Assembly (NCBI GenBank): GCA_947359465.1
Contig: OX375880.1
Location: 28,716,548 to 28,780,547, forward strand
Direction: 5' to 3'
Source: Metellina segmentata
Lineage: Eukaryota; Arthropoda; Arachnida; Araneae; Tetragnathidae
Length of the DNA: 64,000 bases
Position 1 is the first letter of the stretch, and every line of letters begins with the position of its first letter. The notes beneath the pieces are model-generated. The model was given only the letters and a program-made list of their open reading frames with translations, was not told the DNA's origin and searched no databases. Positions 1 through 11,804 of the stretch are shown piece after piece. A program made the position numbers and the translations under genes.

Positions 1-82
1 CTGACGCTAGTGTTCCTAGCCCAGATACTGGCTCCGTAGAAGACTTGCCTTTCTGCCACTGCCTTGTACCATATCTTGAGTT
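1..82 (-). pseudogene. LINE reverse transcriptase fragment, cut by the window start
   Basis: Read on the minus strand this piece gives an open frame containing YKAVAERQVFYGASIW. That resembles the segment after the catalytic palm in non-LTR retrotransposon reverse transcriptases, where a Y-x-A-V-A-E-R...YGA-x-W pattern is common (family knowledge). It is truncated on its 5' side by a SINE tail near position 84, and its 3' side runs off the window. About 27 codons are visible, so the assignment is moderate. The RNase H remnant at 39.4-40.0 kb could belong to a related LINE. Confidence 0.5.
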
Positions 83-83
83 T

Positions 84-139
84 CCCGGACCGTCGAGCAT
101 AATTGTGTTTCTCCAGTGTAACATTAATTACATACCTAC
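84..139 (+). repeat. SINE1 3' end fragment
   Basis: The segment carries the SINE1 tail signature: CCCGGACCGTCG, then GTGTTTCTCCAGTGTAACATT and a TACC-type end. Only the last part of the element is present. Confidence 0.6.
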
Positions 140-529
140 ATATTAAAGCTTGTACTGTAAGTTTTGATACACACTGCATAATTATGCACAAATTTTCACG
201 CAAACAAAGAAAATAGGTGACTGGTCTTTGACGAGTATAAAGGAGTATCTTGAACCAAACGTTTTGAGAGCCCGATATAGTATTGGCCACTGGCCTACAC
301 CCGTAATGATTCGAATGAATGTTCTTTTTTATCACCGATTGGGAGCACTTAGCAGATTAACGATTCGATCTTCAACTTGCTATTGACCTTGGAACCAGTA
401 AAAGCCATCTCAATGATTGTGTTCCGTTTTCGTTTCTTCATTCTATGGGTTATCTCGACTTGGCAAGAATCATTGACATCAGTTCACTGTCTCGGTGACC
501 GAAGGGTTAGCACTCTACTCCACGGTGAA
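140..529. other. No feature recognised
   Basis: AT-rich sequence of about 390 bases. I see no coding potential, splice-site pair or repeat similarity to the rest of the window. Confidence 0.5.
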
Positions 530-2742
530 TAGGCCGACCAACCGGTACAGTGGTTAAGGGGTGTTAGCCTCTAGATCGGAAGGTTCTTGGTTCGGGTCCG
601 GGCATGGATATTTGTACGCGTATGGTGTAGAGGCGGCTGGTGCACCTTAAATATGATCAGTCGCCGCCCCAAGTCCTCATGTTGAGTTCATGTGGCAGTT
701 TGGAGAGTGGTATGCCAGGTTAGGTGTTGCCTCGTCATCTGACCGTGGTTCAAAATATCGAGGTGTTGTCCTCGGATCTATTCCTTAGGTTATTGAGTGT
801 ACATTGATGCCTGTCTGTGTGATTCATTGGGTAGAGCGACAGTCGCGTCCAGGGAAAATAGGATCGGTTGCAACTTTTTAATCGCTGCGACTGTTTAGTT
901 GGAAATTTGTGCACTTGTATTTGAAACAATAAGTTTTATTTATGCTACTGAAAACGTTGGGTTGGCGTGGAAGTTTGGAGAGTGGGGTGCCAGCTCAGGT
1001 GTTGCCTCGTCATCTGACCGTGGTTCCAAATTACGAGGTGTTGTCCTCGGATCTATTCCTTAGGTTATTGAGTGTACATTGATGCCTGTCTGTGTGATTC
1101 ATTGGGTAGAGCGACAGTCGCGTCCAGGGAAAATAGGATCGGTTGCAACTTTTTAATCGCTGCGACTGTTTAGTTGGAAATTTGTGCACTTGTATTTGAA
1201 ACAATAAGTTTTATTTATGCTACTGAAAACGTTGGGTTGGCGTGGAAGTTTGGAGAGTGGGGTGCCAGCTCAGGTGTTGCCTCGTCATCTGACCGTGGTT
1301 CCAAATTACGAGGTGTTGTCCTCGGATCTATTCCTTAGGTTATTGAGTGTACATTGATGCCTGTCTGTGTGATTCATTGGGTAGAGCGACAGTCGCGTCC
1401 AGGGAAAATAGGATCGGTTGCAACTTTTTAATCGCTGCGACTGTTTAGTTGGAAATTTGTGCACTTGTATTTGAAACAATAAGTTTTATTTATGCTACTG
1501 AAAACGTTGGGTTGGCGTGGAAGTTTGGAGAGTGGGGTGCCAGCTCAGGTGTTGCCTCGTCATCTGACCGTGGTTCCAAATTACGAGGTGTTGTCCTCGG
1601 ATCTATTCCTTAGGTTATTGAGTGTACATTGATGCCTGTCTGTGTGATTCATTGGGTAGAGCGACAGTCGCGTCCAGGGAAAATAGGATCGGTTGCAACT
1701 TTTTAATCGCTGCGACTGTTTAGTTGGAAATTTGTGCACTTGTATTTGAAACAATAAGTTTTATTTATGCTACTGAAAACGTTGGGTTGGCGTGGAAGTT
1801 TGGAGAGTGGGGTGCCAGCTCAGGTGTTGCCTCGTCATCTGACCGTGGTTCCAAATTACGAGGTGTTGTCCTCGGATCTATTCCTTAGGTTATTGAGTGT
1901 ACATTGATGCCTGTCTGTGTGATTCATTGGGTAGAGCGACAGTCGCGTCCAGGGAAAATAGGATCGGTTGCAACTTTTTAATCGCTGCGACTGTTTAGTT
2001 GGAAATTTGTGCACTTGTATTTGAAACAATAAGTTTTATTTATGCTACTGAAAACGTTGGGTTGGCGTGGAAGTTTGGAGAGTGGGGTGCCAGCTCAGGT
2101 GTTGCCTCGTCATCTGACCGTGGTTCCAAATTACGAGGTGTTGTCCTCGGATCTATTCCTTAGGTTATTGAGTGTACATTGATGCCTGTCTGTGTGATTC
2201 ATTGGGTAGAGCGACAGTCGCGTCCAGGGAAAATAGGATCGGTTGCAACTTTTTAATCGCTGCGACTGTTTAGTTGGAAATTTGTGCACTTGTATTTGAA
2301 ACAATAAGTTTTATTTATGCTACTGATAACGTTGGGTTGGCGTGGAAGTTCAGAGTGGGGTGCCAGCTCAGGTGTTGCCTCGTCATCTGACCGTGGTTCC
2401 AAATTACGAGGTGTTGTCCTCGGATCTATTCCTTAGGTTATTGAGTGTACATTGATGCCTGTCTGTGTGATTCGTTGGGTAGAGCGACAGTCGCGTCCAG
2501 GGAAAATAGGATCGGTTGCAACTTTTTAATCGCTGCGACTGTTTAGTTGGAAATTTGTGCACTTGTATTTGAAACAATAAGTTTTATTTATGCTACTGAA
2601 AACGTTGGGTTGGCGTGGAAGTTTGGAGAGTGGGGTGCCAGCTCAGGTGTTGCCTCGTCATCTGACCGTGGTTCCAAATTACGAGGTGCAGTCCTCGGTG
2701 TGTTGCTCTAGTACGACGTTAAATAAAATTACCATTACCATT
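530..2742 (+). repeat. SINE1 copy expanded by an internal tandem array
   Basis: The element starts with a tRNA-like head (GGCCGACCAACCGGTACAGTGG, TTAAGG A-box region, GGTTCGGGTCC B-box region) and ends with the usual TTAAATAAAATTACCATTACC-type tail near 2742. Its central and 3' body is tandemly multiplied, so a normally 325-bp element occupies about 2.2 kb. Confidence 0.8.
681..2690 (+). repeat. 275-bp tandem array, about seven units
   Basis: The motif GTTGGGTTGGCGTGG recurs at 956, 1231, 1506, 1781, 2056, 2331 and 2604. The spacing is exactly 275 bp except for the last step of 273 bp; a more diverged first unit begins near 681. Each unit fuses SINE1 body (GGTGCCAGCTCAGGTGTTGCC, GGATCTATTCCTTAGG) to about 150 bp of non-SINE sequence containing GGTAGAGCGACAGTCGCG. 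Units are almost identical, so the expansion is recent or kept homogeneous. Short open frames in it are repeat translations, not genes. Confidence 0.9.
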
Positions 2743-2894
2743 ATGCGACTGAAAAACCGCGCGACTAGAAATCGCAAGTGGAATGAGCCTTATGAAGTAT
2801 GTTTGGTAAAAAAGAAATTTCCACAACGGCCCGTTGCACATATCCCGTTTTCAACGTGCGGCTAATGCCTGCAGTGTAAAGGGGATTGCTTTGG

Positions 2895-3205
2895 ATGGTT
2901 ATTGGTAATTTAAGTTAACGTCGTACTAGAGCTACACAACGGGCTATTGACGACGGTCCGGGATCAGTCCCTTAAGGGAAAGATCTGAGGACAACACCTC
3001 GTAATTTTGAACCACGGTCATATGACAAAGCAACACCTGAGCTGGCACCCCACTCTCCAATCTTTCACGCCAACCCAACGTGAGGACTTTCGGTCACGAT
3101 AGATTTAAGGTGCACCAGCCGCCTCTACACCATACGCTTACAAATATCCATGCCCGGACCCAGGAACCTTCCTATCTAGAGGATAACACCTTAACCACTA
3201 TACCA
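2895..3205 (-). repeat. SINE1, minus strand, 5'-truncated, with target duplication
   Basis: A minus-strand SINE1 running from its ATTACC tail to the A-box region. It is bounded by a 13-bp direct repeat GGGATTGCTTTGG at 2882-2894 and 3206-3218. The intact duplication with loss of the first bases of the head shows insertion by target-primed reverse transcription. Confidence 0.85.
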
Positions 3206-3272
3206 GGGATTGCTTTGGGAGTAAAATATTTTCCTGAAGTTTTTTTGAGAAGTGTTTTTTTCTCACATCGGG

Positions 3273-3600
3273 AAGTGGTCTGGTGTTTAAGGTGTTAGCC
3301 TCTAGATCGGAAGATTCCAGGTTCGTATGCGGGTCAGTGCATGCATGTTTGAAAGCATATGGTGTACAGGCGCCTGGTGCACCTTAAATCTGTCGTGGGC
3401 GAATGTCCTCACGTTGGCTTGGTGTGGAAGTTTGGAGAGTGAGGTGCCAGCTCAGGTGTTGCCTCGTCATCTGACCGTGGTTCAAAATTACGAGGTGTTA
3501 TGCTCGGATCTTTCCCTTATGGGACTGATCCCGGACCGTCGTCAATAGCCCGTTGTGTTGCTCTAGTACGACGTTAACTAAAATTACCATTACCATTACC
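3273..3600 (+). repeat. SINE1, nearly complete
   Basis: The head (GTGGTCTGGTGTTTAAGG, then GGTTCGTATGCGGG in the B-box position) is followed by the SINE1 body and a tail ending ACCATTACCATTACC. The B box is mutated relative to GGTTCGAATCC. Confidence 0.8.
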
Positions 3601-3812
3601 CCATCGTCAACAACCGTTGTGTTTTTCTAGTACGACGTCAATCAAAAATTTCTACAACCCGTATCATTTCCAGTTCAGGTTTGACCTCGTCATCTGACCG
3701 TGATTCAAAATTACGTGTTGGTGTCGCAGAATCGTTCCCTACGAGTTTGATCCCGGACCGTCGCCAATAGTTCGTTGTGTTGTTCCAGTGCGACGTGAAT
3801 TAACTACCTATC
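3601..3812 (+). repeat. Two SINE1-family 3' fragments
   Basis: Positions 3601-3650 repeat the end of the element (CCGTTGTGTTTTTCTAGTACGA). Positions 3671-3812 carry a more diverged version with CAGTTCAGGTTTGACCTCG and the tail GTGCGACGTGAATTAACTACC. Confidence 0.65.
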
Positions 3813-6089
3813 TATATAAATAAGAATGGAGTGTTTGTTTGTACATTCAATATTTTCGACCCATTTCAAGTTTTCTATCCGTTTTGGACCCTTCTGATGC
3901 CGAATCCGCCTTTTTCTGGTTTGGTGTCTGTATGTATGTATGTTGTACCCTATACACGTCCACGCGGTTTAAGATATTTTCATGGAAATTTGCATACAGT
4001 TAGTACTTATCTTCATTTAGTGAGTGGAATTGGTTGCGGTGAGTGGGGTTGGTCTTTCTGTTCTATGCTGGATTTTGTGTTTGTGTATTCATCACATGAA
4101 TTGTATTCCAGATATTTGATTGCAATGTATTTTATACATTATCTAATAGTTTAGTGAATGCAATATTAAAAATCTTTTTATTGTTATATTTAGATGAGTT
4201 TCATACTAAAACACCTGAGTAAGTATACTTAAATCAACCATAATTTGGTAGTTTTGGAAAAATTGGAATGTCTATTGAATATTACGATTACTTCGATTGC
4301 TTTACCAGTACTGCTGAAAAAGTAATTATTCTTCAAAAAAAATTTTTTTTAAATGGAATTTCAGCTCTGATACTTCATTTATTTCGAGTCTTATTTTTGT
4401 TCTTTGCGCAATGAAAACGATTTCGAAATATTTGGGACAGACGATATTTTTCAACGAAACGAGAATGAACAAGATCGCGTGAGCAGTGATATTTTCTGTT
4501 TCTTTCGCTCTGAATTAATTTCACATTTCTAAATTTTGTGCACTTTTAGTTGTAAATTGTGGCAACTGTGCGAGATCAAGAGATAAAAATGAATCACAAA
4601 TTAATATCTTTAGAACAATTTTTCCGACATCTTTTATTTTGTTCTATTTCACTGTTTTCTGTTTTAAATATTTATTATTTTAATAAATGTGTTTTCCTTC
4701 TCATCACACGCAACAGCACCACAAAGTATTAGACTTAAAAATGTTAGGTAAGTCAGTATAAATTTTCAGTAAATTTTAAGTGTAATTATGCCATTATTGA
4801 AATAATAATGCTGTTATTTAAAGAATAATGCCGTCATTTAAAGAATAATGCCGTTATTGAAAGAATAATAATGTCTAAAAATCCGAACTAGAACGTTTTC
4901 CAACATTAAAAAATTCGTTGTAATAATGACAGGAGAAGATTGCAAAATTTCAGAATGTCGCATACCGGAGGCAAGAGTGCCACAAGTAAAACAAAAATAT
5001 TGTTTTGTTGACTATGAGTGCGAGAGCACTCGCCGTAAATCGTAATTTTAATTAATTGAGTTGAACATGAAAAGAACTTAAGAAAGGGAATTCCAAATCT
5101 CCCTCAAAATCGTCTTTTATAGTAGTAACCTTAGTATCACCTTTCGTCATTTTGTAGCTTTGTCATACAGCAATTGTGCGATGTATGTGAAATGTATTAC
5201 ATGAATGGATATGCATGTGTAGGATTTGTGTCCAAAGTAAGTTGTAGAAAATATAAAGATGGCGAAAGGTGTTAAATAAATTTTTATTCTTCAAAAAACG
5301 TAAGTCATTATATATTTTGATTATCTCTTCAATCTAGAGTAAACCAATTCAAACCGAGTAAGGTCGGGTATTTTGCTACTCCGTAATAAAACCTACCATT
5401 CTATCAGGTGGTCACAATCCATTCAACTCAATGCACATCTGCCTATTGGGCAATTATAAATGGTTAATAGTAGAATTTGATTAATGTTACAACTTTTTAA
5501 AAATAGTCCGTTGTGTTGCACCAATGCGGGGATATCTGTACTACCAAGCTTAATTGATTAACTTTGAACAATGAATTAATTTACCCCGTGTTTTCTACAC
5601 AAACCACAACAAATAGTTCCTCCTAATTTTATTTATTTATTTTATTCGCGTGTGTGTGGGGGGGGGTGACAAAAACCGAGGATGAAAAATGGCAGGTTGA
5701 AATATTTCGGAAAGTCAAGATGGAGAATTCAGTTGCAGCATTAACTGTATACTCTGAGAATATGAAATTCTGCATAAGGGGAGGGGGGATTCTTTACTGA
5801 CTAACATTTTCCATCTAGTCTTAATTAAAAGTTTCCTTATTTTCTGTGTGAAATGGCAGCTTGGAGGGTCCCATACGTGCAGACAAAAAAATTTATTCTA
5901 CACCTCACCGGTAAGAAATTAAGGGTACATCGATGAAGTTATGTTTGACTGACTTAAAAAATATGGTTTTGCTGACAAACAAACTATCAAAAAGATGAAG
6001 TTGAATTATATGAAAGTGGAAGAGAAAATGGATAAAGGGTTATTAAAACAAGTTGGGATTGTTTAGCGATTTTAAGATGAGTTCATTTA
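3813..6089. other. AT-rich unique sequence, no gene recognised
   Basis: The only structure seen is a short degenerate tandem repeat around AAAGAATAATGCCGTTATTG at about 4785-4875, a perfect hairpin GAGTGC-GAGA-GCACTC near 5017-5032, and a poly-G run near 5660. A TCTATATAAATAAGAATGG motif at 3813 resembles a Helitron 5' end, but I found no matching 3' end. The 107-codon open frame at 3831-4154 resembles nothing I know. Confidence 0.45.
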
Positions 6090-6093
6090 TTAA

Positions 6094-6778
6094 GGGGGTC
6101 CGGGACACATTAAAATTTTTTTTTCTTAATTAATTTATAATTTTTTTTTTTTGCACTGATTACCCATCTAACTAATATCAAAATCACAAAAAGTTTTATA
6201 TTAAAATTTTTTGAAAAAAAGAGGGGTCCTTTTAAATTGCTAAAACTTAAAATATTCTTGATCCATTTTCAAAATTCTTGCAGTAAATTATTCACAAATT
6301 TATAAACTTTAATTTTGATTCAGCAATTTAAAAAATATTAATTTAATAAAAAATAAAAAATATTTAAATGAAAAATTTTGAAAATTTTACGGTACTTAAA
6401 AAAAAAATTCTATTTTTGAAAGTAAATATTTGTTTCAAATTTGCTGAATCAAAATTAAAGCATAATGTTTGAAAAAGATATATTCCAAATTTCAATCCTT
6501 AAACTTTATCGGTTTTCGACTTAAAGCAATTTGAATACAGGAAATCTTGTATCATGGAGAAAAACGCATTTAAAGTTTTAAAGACAGATGTTGTTGCCAT
6601 GACAACAACTGTCAAGAGTGTTAGATTTTCAAAACAACGCACCACAAAAATTATTATATCTCTAGTTCTAATTAAGATAGAAACATGATTTAGACGTCAT
6701 TTTAAGCAGAAAAACAGAATTTCTTAAATTAATAAAAAAAAATTCGAAAATTTGACGATTTTTGTGTTTCGGACCCCC
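6094..6778. mobile_element. TTAA-flanked MITE, copy 1
   Basis: The terminal inverted repeats begin GGGGGTCCGGGACACA on the left and end TGTGTTTCGGACCCCC on the right. The element is flanked by the tetranucleotide TTAA at 6090-6093 and 6779-6782, the target preference of piggyBac-type transposases. The interior is AT-rich and non-coding. It is closely similar along its length to 33287-34014. Confidence 0.8.
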
Positions 6779-6802
6779 TTAAGACTGTTCCAAATAATGC
6801 GG

Positions 6803-7020
6803 GGAACTACGTGGTTCAGTGGTTTTGTCCACTGCAACCTGCAAATTGCATGTTACAGTCCTATCAAGTTCGATTTCCCTTTTATGTCTATTGTGTCAGT
6901 AAAAATTTCACTGTATGCGTTTGTCCTTTAATTCTTGACGTTCTCTTGTGTTTGGTTTAGCTTGGCCAAATTTGGTCCATGTGCCATAAAAATCGCAATG
7001 CAATCAATTTGCCCAAATTA
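6803..7020 (+). repeat. SINE3 copy
   Basis: A tRNA-like head (TACGTGGTTCAGTGG then AAGTTCGATTTCCC as a degenerate B box) is followed by a body with GTTTGTCC and TTGACGTTCTC and a tail with CTTGGCCAAATTTGGTCC and GCCATAAAA, ending in AATCAATTT. The same tail recurs near 19.9, 45.2, 53.05 and 55.2 kb. Confidence 0.6.
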
Positions 7021-7063
7021 TGCATTGTGTAAATACGAGCTTTAAATTGCATAGTTGTTACTC

Positions 7064-8123
7064 TTCCAATTGAGGTTTGACCTCGTTATCTGACCGTGAT
7101 TCAAAATTACGCAGTGTTGTCGTATAATCTGTCCCTTTGTGTTTGATCCCGGTCCGTCGTCAAAACCGCCGACCAACTGGTCTGGTGGTTAAGGTGTTTG
7201 CATCTAGATCGGAAGGTCCCTGGTTCCAATCCGGGTCAGTGCATGTATATTTGAAAGCGTATGATATAGAGGCGCCTGGTGCACCTGGTGTGGAAGTTTG
7301 GAGAGTGGGGTGCCATCTCAGGTGTTGCCTCGCCATCGGACCGTGATTCAAAATTACGCAGTGTTGTCGTATAATCTGTCCCTTTGTGTTTGATCCCGGT
7401 CCGTCGTCAAAACCGCCGACCAACTGGTCTGGTGGTTAAGGTGTTTGCATCTAGATCGGAAGGTCCCTGGTTCCAATCCGGGTCAGTGCATGTATATTTG
7501 AAAGCGTATGATATAGAGGCGCCTGGTGCACCTGGTGTGGAAGTTTGGAGAGTGGGGTGCCATCTCAGGTGTTGCCTCGCCATCGGACCGTGATTCAAAA
7601 TTACGCAGTGTTGTCGTATAATCTGTCCCTTTGTGTTTGATCCCGGTCCGTCGTCAAAACCGCCGACCAACTGGTCTGGTGGTTAAGGTGTTTGCATCTA
7701 GATCGGAAGGTCCCTGGTTCCAATCCGGGTCAGTGCATGTATATTTGAAAGCGTATGATATAGAGGCGCCTGGTGCACCTGGTGTGGAAGTTTGGAGAGT
7801 GGGGTGCCATCTCAGGTGTTGCCTCGCCATCGGACCGTGATTCAAAATTACGCAGTGTTGTCGTATAATCTGTCCCTTTGTGTTTGATCCCGGTCCGTCG
7901 TCAAAACCGCCGACCAACTGGTCTGGTGGTTAAGGTGTTTGCATCTAGATCGGAAGGTCCCTGGTTCCAATCCGGGTCAGTGCATGTATATTTGAAAGCG
8001 TATGATATAGAGGCGCCTGGTGCACCTGGTGTGGAAGTTTGGAGAGTGGGGTGCCATCTCAGGTGTTGCCTCGCCATCGGACCGTGATTCAAAATTACGT
8101 GGAGCTGTTTTTGGATCTTTCAC
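7064..8123 (+). repeat. 247-bp tandem array of whole SINE1-type units
   Basis: Identical units start at 7137, 7384, 7631 and 7878, each 247 bp. Each contains a tRNA-like head (CTGGTCTGGTGGTTAAGGTG and GGTTCCAATCC) plus a shortened SINE body. A partial leading unit begins near 7064. The last unit continues as ordinary SINE1 and resumes at 8847 after a foldback insertion. The B box has C where the consensus has G, which may weaken Pol III binding. Open frames of 69 and 87 codons in every unit are repeat translations. Confidence 0.9.
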
Positions 8124-8126
8124 TTA

Positions 8127-8843
8127 AGATTCGGTTTTCTAAGAAAGTGGAGCCGTTATCTAACAGCCGTGATGCGTCATGATGCCACGGGCATAACTAG
8201 GCGGCCGTCTAAACAGACTCCAAATGTGTCAACTTGGACAGAATACGATGGAGAATGGGCAACACAGACGGCTGTCGTGGTTTATTTTATTCGAGAAACA
8301 AAACGAAGTGGCTTTTTTTATTCTCTTGTCCAAAGTTCCTAACTTTGGGATGGTTGAAGATAGTGAAAATTTCAATGAATTGCAAATCAGCGTAAAATTC
8401 TACGCCAGATCGATACCAAAAACACTTTTATTACTCAATTATTTACCATTTAATTATTTATTAAATAATTAATTATTTATTTAAAAAAACATAAGGTATC
8501 GATCTGGTGTCAAATTTTCCGCAGATTTCAAATCCGTTGAAATTTTCATTCTGTGTTTAACGATCCCGATTTCACAAAAACGAACGAATCAATGGCAGTC
8601 AAAAATGTTTGTTTGTTTTTCTCCCCTCCGCTCGAATCGTTTGGCGCAGGAAATGAAATATTGCCGCTACAAGAGAAAAACGTTCCCCAACTGTTTGAGA
8701 CCGCTATGACGACAGTCATGGAAATGGCGGCTCAGATAATTTTCGTTACGCTCACAAACAACGCTCTCTAGGAAACCAACACCATCTATTAGTATCAACA
8801 ACGTTTTAGTGACGTCACCCACAGCTACATCACGGTCGCAAGA
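8127..8843. mobile_element. Foldback element, copy 1, inserted in a SINE
   Basis: The left end reads AGATTCGGTTTTCTAAGAAA and the right end GATCACGAAGCT. Flanking TTA trinucleotides lie at 8124-8126 and 8844-8846. Internally, GCGTAAAATTCTACGCCAGA with TCGATACC (about 8390-8420) pairs with GGTATCGATCTGG (about 8497-8509) and neighbouring bases, giving a long imperfect hairpin. A second copy in opposite orientation is at 47812-48580. There is no transposase gene, so the element is non-autonomous. The 3-bp TTA duplication hints at PIF/Harbinger mobilisation. Confidence 0.7.
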
Positions 8844-8846
8844 TCA

Positions 8847-8936
8847 CGAAGCTTTAGGGGTTGATTCCGGACCGTCGTCACTAGCCCGCTGTGTTGCTTT
8901 AGTACGACGTAAATTAAAATTACTTTACATTACCTG
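8847..8936 (+). repeat. SINE1 3' end, continuation after the foldback insertion
   Basis: GGGGTTGATTCCGGACCGTCG through TTACTTTACATTACC completes the SINE1 that was interrupted after CTTTCACTTA at 8126. Confidence 0.8.
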
Positions 8937-8993
8937 CAAAATCGACGTTTCAACAAAAACGCGTTCAAAGTTTTGATGCTTCGGGACAAATCG

Positions 8994-9182
8994 GTTAGGT
9001 TGGCGTGGAAGTTTGGAGAGTGGGGTGCCAGCTCAGGTGTTGCTTCGTCATCTGACCGTGGTTCAAAATTACGAGGTGTTGTCTTCGGACCTTTCCCTTA
9101 AGGGACTGATCCCGGACAGTCGTCAATAGCCCGTTGTGTTGCTCTAGTACGACGTTAACTAAAATTACCATTACCATTACCA
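8994..9182 (+). repeat. SINE1, 5'-truncated, with target duplication
   Basis: Only the 3' 190 bp of SINE1 are present, ending ATTACCATTACCATTACC. The 13-bp direct repeat TCGGGACAAATCG lies at 8981-8993 and 9183-9195. Confidence 0.85.
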
Positions 9183-9195
9183 TCGGGACAAATCG

Positions 9196-9806
9196 AGTGA
9201 AGACTCGATGATTGTTTTGTAGGGAAAATTGTTATTGCAACAAAGAATCAAGATGTGGCTTTGTCATAGTATTAAACGTGATGACTCAAAAAATGCAGTA
9301 AGGTAAAAATTCCCAAAATGCAGATCTCTACGAGATGGCACTTGATTTGGTTTTCGAATAATATTTGAGCACAATGTTAATAAAAAGGTCGAAGAATTAC
9401 AAATTGATATGACAGCTATTTGCTTAACGACAAATAGATAAAAAGTCAAACGTTCCCAAAACGGTGATAAACTACATTTGAAAGCAAACCTGATATTTAT
9501 TATGCGAGAGCATATGGGCAACAGGTAAAATTTTCGCACGCCATCTGATTTGTTTGTTTACACTGAAAATGCTTTTCGTATGCTAAATAATACTTGATTT
9601 CTTGTTCATTAAGAATTTGTAATGAAACATAAATGGTTTCTTTTTTTAACTATTAAATACAGTCCAAAACACTATCGTAATTAGATGTACACCATTGATT
9701 GTGGATGAGTCAATGGAATTGGCCTTACAAAGTACAGCGCTAGAGGACATCCAATTGTGGTAGAACAAATTAGAATCAGTCTGGGATGTAAATAGTTTGG
9801 ATACAT
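9196..9806. other. No feature recognised
   Basis: AT-rich single-copy sequence. The 91-codon open frame on the minus strand (9264-9539) has no recognisable domain. Confidence 0.45.
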
Positions 9807-9810
9807 TTAA

Positions 9811-10703
9811 GGGGGGCTAGGACACAAAAAACCTTCAAAAAGTCATTTTTTGTTTAATATTCTCAAAAAATAGAAATTTAATTCTCTTTAGTTTGACACC
9901 AATTTTATATGATGATATCTTGAGTAGAACCGAAGTTACAAACAAAAGAACGTTTTGATAGCTGTCAGTTTTAAAACGAAAAATATGTGTCGACTTATCC
10001 GAAAAACTGATAACAAAAGTACAATTGCATATAAATTGTACCGTAGAAAGGTACTATTAGCCAAAATAAACCTTAATCAAAAGTCTGAAGACATTAACGG
10101 ATATACTTACGTACTCGGAGTGAAAAATCCATCAGGTACTAAAATTTCACCTTTTGTAACTGATTTTCATTAATGAAACTTTAAGGTGATTTTTCTACAT
10201 GATGGATTTTTCACACTTTCCCAACTTTAAAATGATATAACTCAAAATCTATTCAAGATAATTGCATGAAATTTGGTATGTATATTCTTCATTCATATTT
10301 AAGTGATTTGTTTTCAGCAATTAAAAAAAATTATTGATATGTTATAAAATATAAGTGTTTTTATAAATTATGAAATAAAAATCTGCTCATTTTTAATTAA
10401 AAATTTTTTAATATTTTTTTATATGCATGTATTATAAAACTGTGAAGACAAATTTTTAAATATAATATCTGCTTCTAGAAAATGTAAATATTGTGTCTTT
10501 TCCTAAATAATTTCTCAAGTTATATCAAAAGTATAAACAGTCACTTTTTTGAAAATTTTTAAATATTAAAATTTTTTAAACTGATATCAAGCTAATTTTT
10601 TTTATAATTTTCCATTTGTAAATTAGTTGCTATGTCTTCATTAAAGATTCAAAAGCAATATCTTTATTAGCGAAAAAATAGAAAATTGTGTCCCGGGCCC
10701 CCC
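9811..10703. mobile_element. TTAA-flanked MITE, diverged larger copy
   Basis: The ends GGGGGGCTAGGACACAA and TTGTGTCCCGGGCCCCCC are inverted repeats matching the family at 6.1 and 33.3 kb. TTAA lies at 9807-9810 and 10704-10707. The interior differs from the other two copies. The 72-codon frame inside (9955-10173) is not a recognised protein. Confidence 0.75.
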
Positions 10704-10719
10704 TTAAGAAATAAACTAT

Positions 10720-11165
10720 GATAAATGGCCCGTCATACGACGGTTGGATAGCAAATTTATTTATTTTGGTCAAACTTTATTTATATAGATTTTAAAACCT
10801 GACAGTGCTTTAATCACTGGCTATGTATAAACCTTTCCCACCACTATCTGTCAACTTACTTTGGTTTCGCATGGCGTTATTTTTCAAACAATATACAGAT
10901 AAAACAATATTATTGGAAAACTTAATATTTGATCAACACTGGTAAAACAATATGAGCCGCGTACGGTAATCGTTTTATACTCGGTGTTTTTTTAAGGCGA
11001 TTTCGAATTTAATGACATTTGATGCTACGTGTCTCGTTTCGCTCGTGATATCACACAACCAATCAAAACAATTCGAAACTCCGCCAATTCGTGTGACGTC
11101 ATGCAATTAATCAAAACTTTAATAGCCACGGAAACACAACCGAATGTAGCATTTTATGTAATAAA
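10720..11165 (+). repeat. Unclassified dispersed repeat K, copy 1
   Basis: It starts GATAAATGGCCCGTCATACGA and runs to TAGCATTTTATGTAA. It includes CTCGTTTCGCTCGTGATATCA and a TGTGACGTCA motif. Two more copies lie in tandem at 59591-60066 and 60067-60786. No terminal inverted repeat was found. Confidence 0.65.
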
Positions 11166-11181
11166 ATGTATTCAACCAGAT

Positions 11182-11804
11182 TAGGGATTCCCAACCGGTG
11201 GTACGCTGCACCGTTTCAGGTGGTACACAAGGATGATACGAGCGAACCAAATATTCTACGAAGTTTGTTCGATATTTTTAGTATGTACAACCACGTTATT
11301 CTATTTCTTATGCCATTTGTTACCAGTTACTTAAGTAAGAGTGGTTTTCTGAACTTTTGTATATGAAAAATAAATAAAGAAACCGAGTAAGTGTTGAAGA
11401 GGACTTAAGAGTGGAGATAAGCTCCATTGCTCCTGATATTGATATTTTAATAAAAGACAAACAACAAAGTGTCGCACTAAAAATTTATTTTAGGTTATGT
11501 TAATCTTTGTTTGCTTAGTTTGTACTAATTATTTAAAATTATCGGTTTTTAGACCTGTGAGTAAAAAATAAAACAGTAATTTTCAATAATCGTTTTATTT
11601 TTTCCTTTATTAGAACATCAATAATACGAAATACAAGTGCATTAATCAAAAATTGTATAGCTTTCTTAGTATTTTAATTAAAATAAAACAAGCCACATTG
11701 GACGCTTTTCTGACATTAGATATATGTTTCTAAAAAAATAGAGGACTGGTGGTAGGCCAAAAATTTCAAGTGGTACGCAGTTACAAAAAGGTTGGGAACC
11801 CCTG
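11182..11804. mobile_element. Non-autonomous hAT element
   Basis: The left end TAGGGATTCCCAACCGGTGG and right end GGTTGGGAACCCCTG are inverted copies of a hAT-type terminus (CAGGGGTTCCCAACC in many families). The flanks AACCAGAT (11174-11181) and AACTAGAT (11805-11812) are an 8-bp duplication with one mismatch. No transposase is encoded. Confidence 0.8.

Noticed and set aside
3813..5040. Possible Helitron starting TCTATATAAATAAGAATGG
   Set aside because: The 5' motif and A flank fit, and a hairpin occurs near 5017, but no CTRR-T end follows it.
7137..8092. Repeated 69- and 87-codon frames
   Set aside because: Translations of the tandem SINE units.
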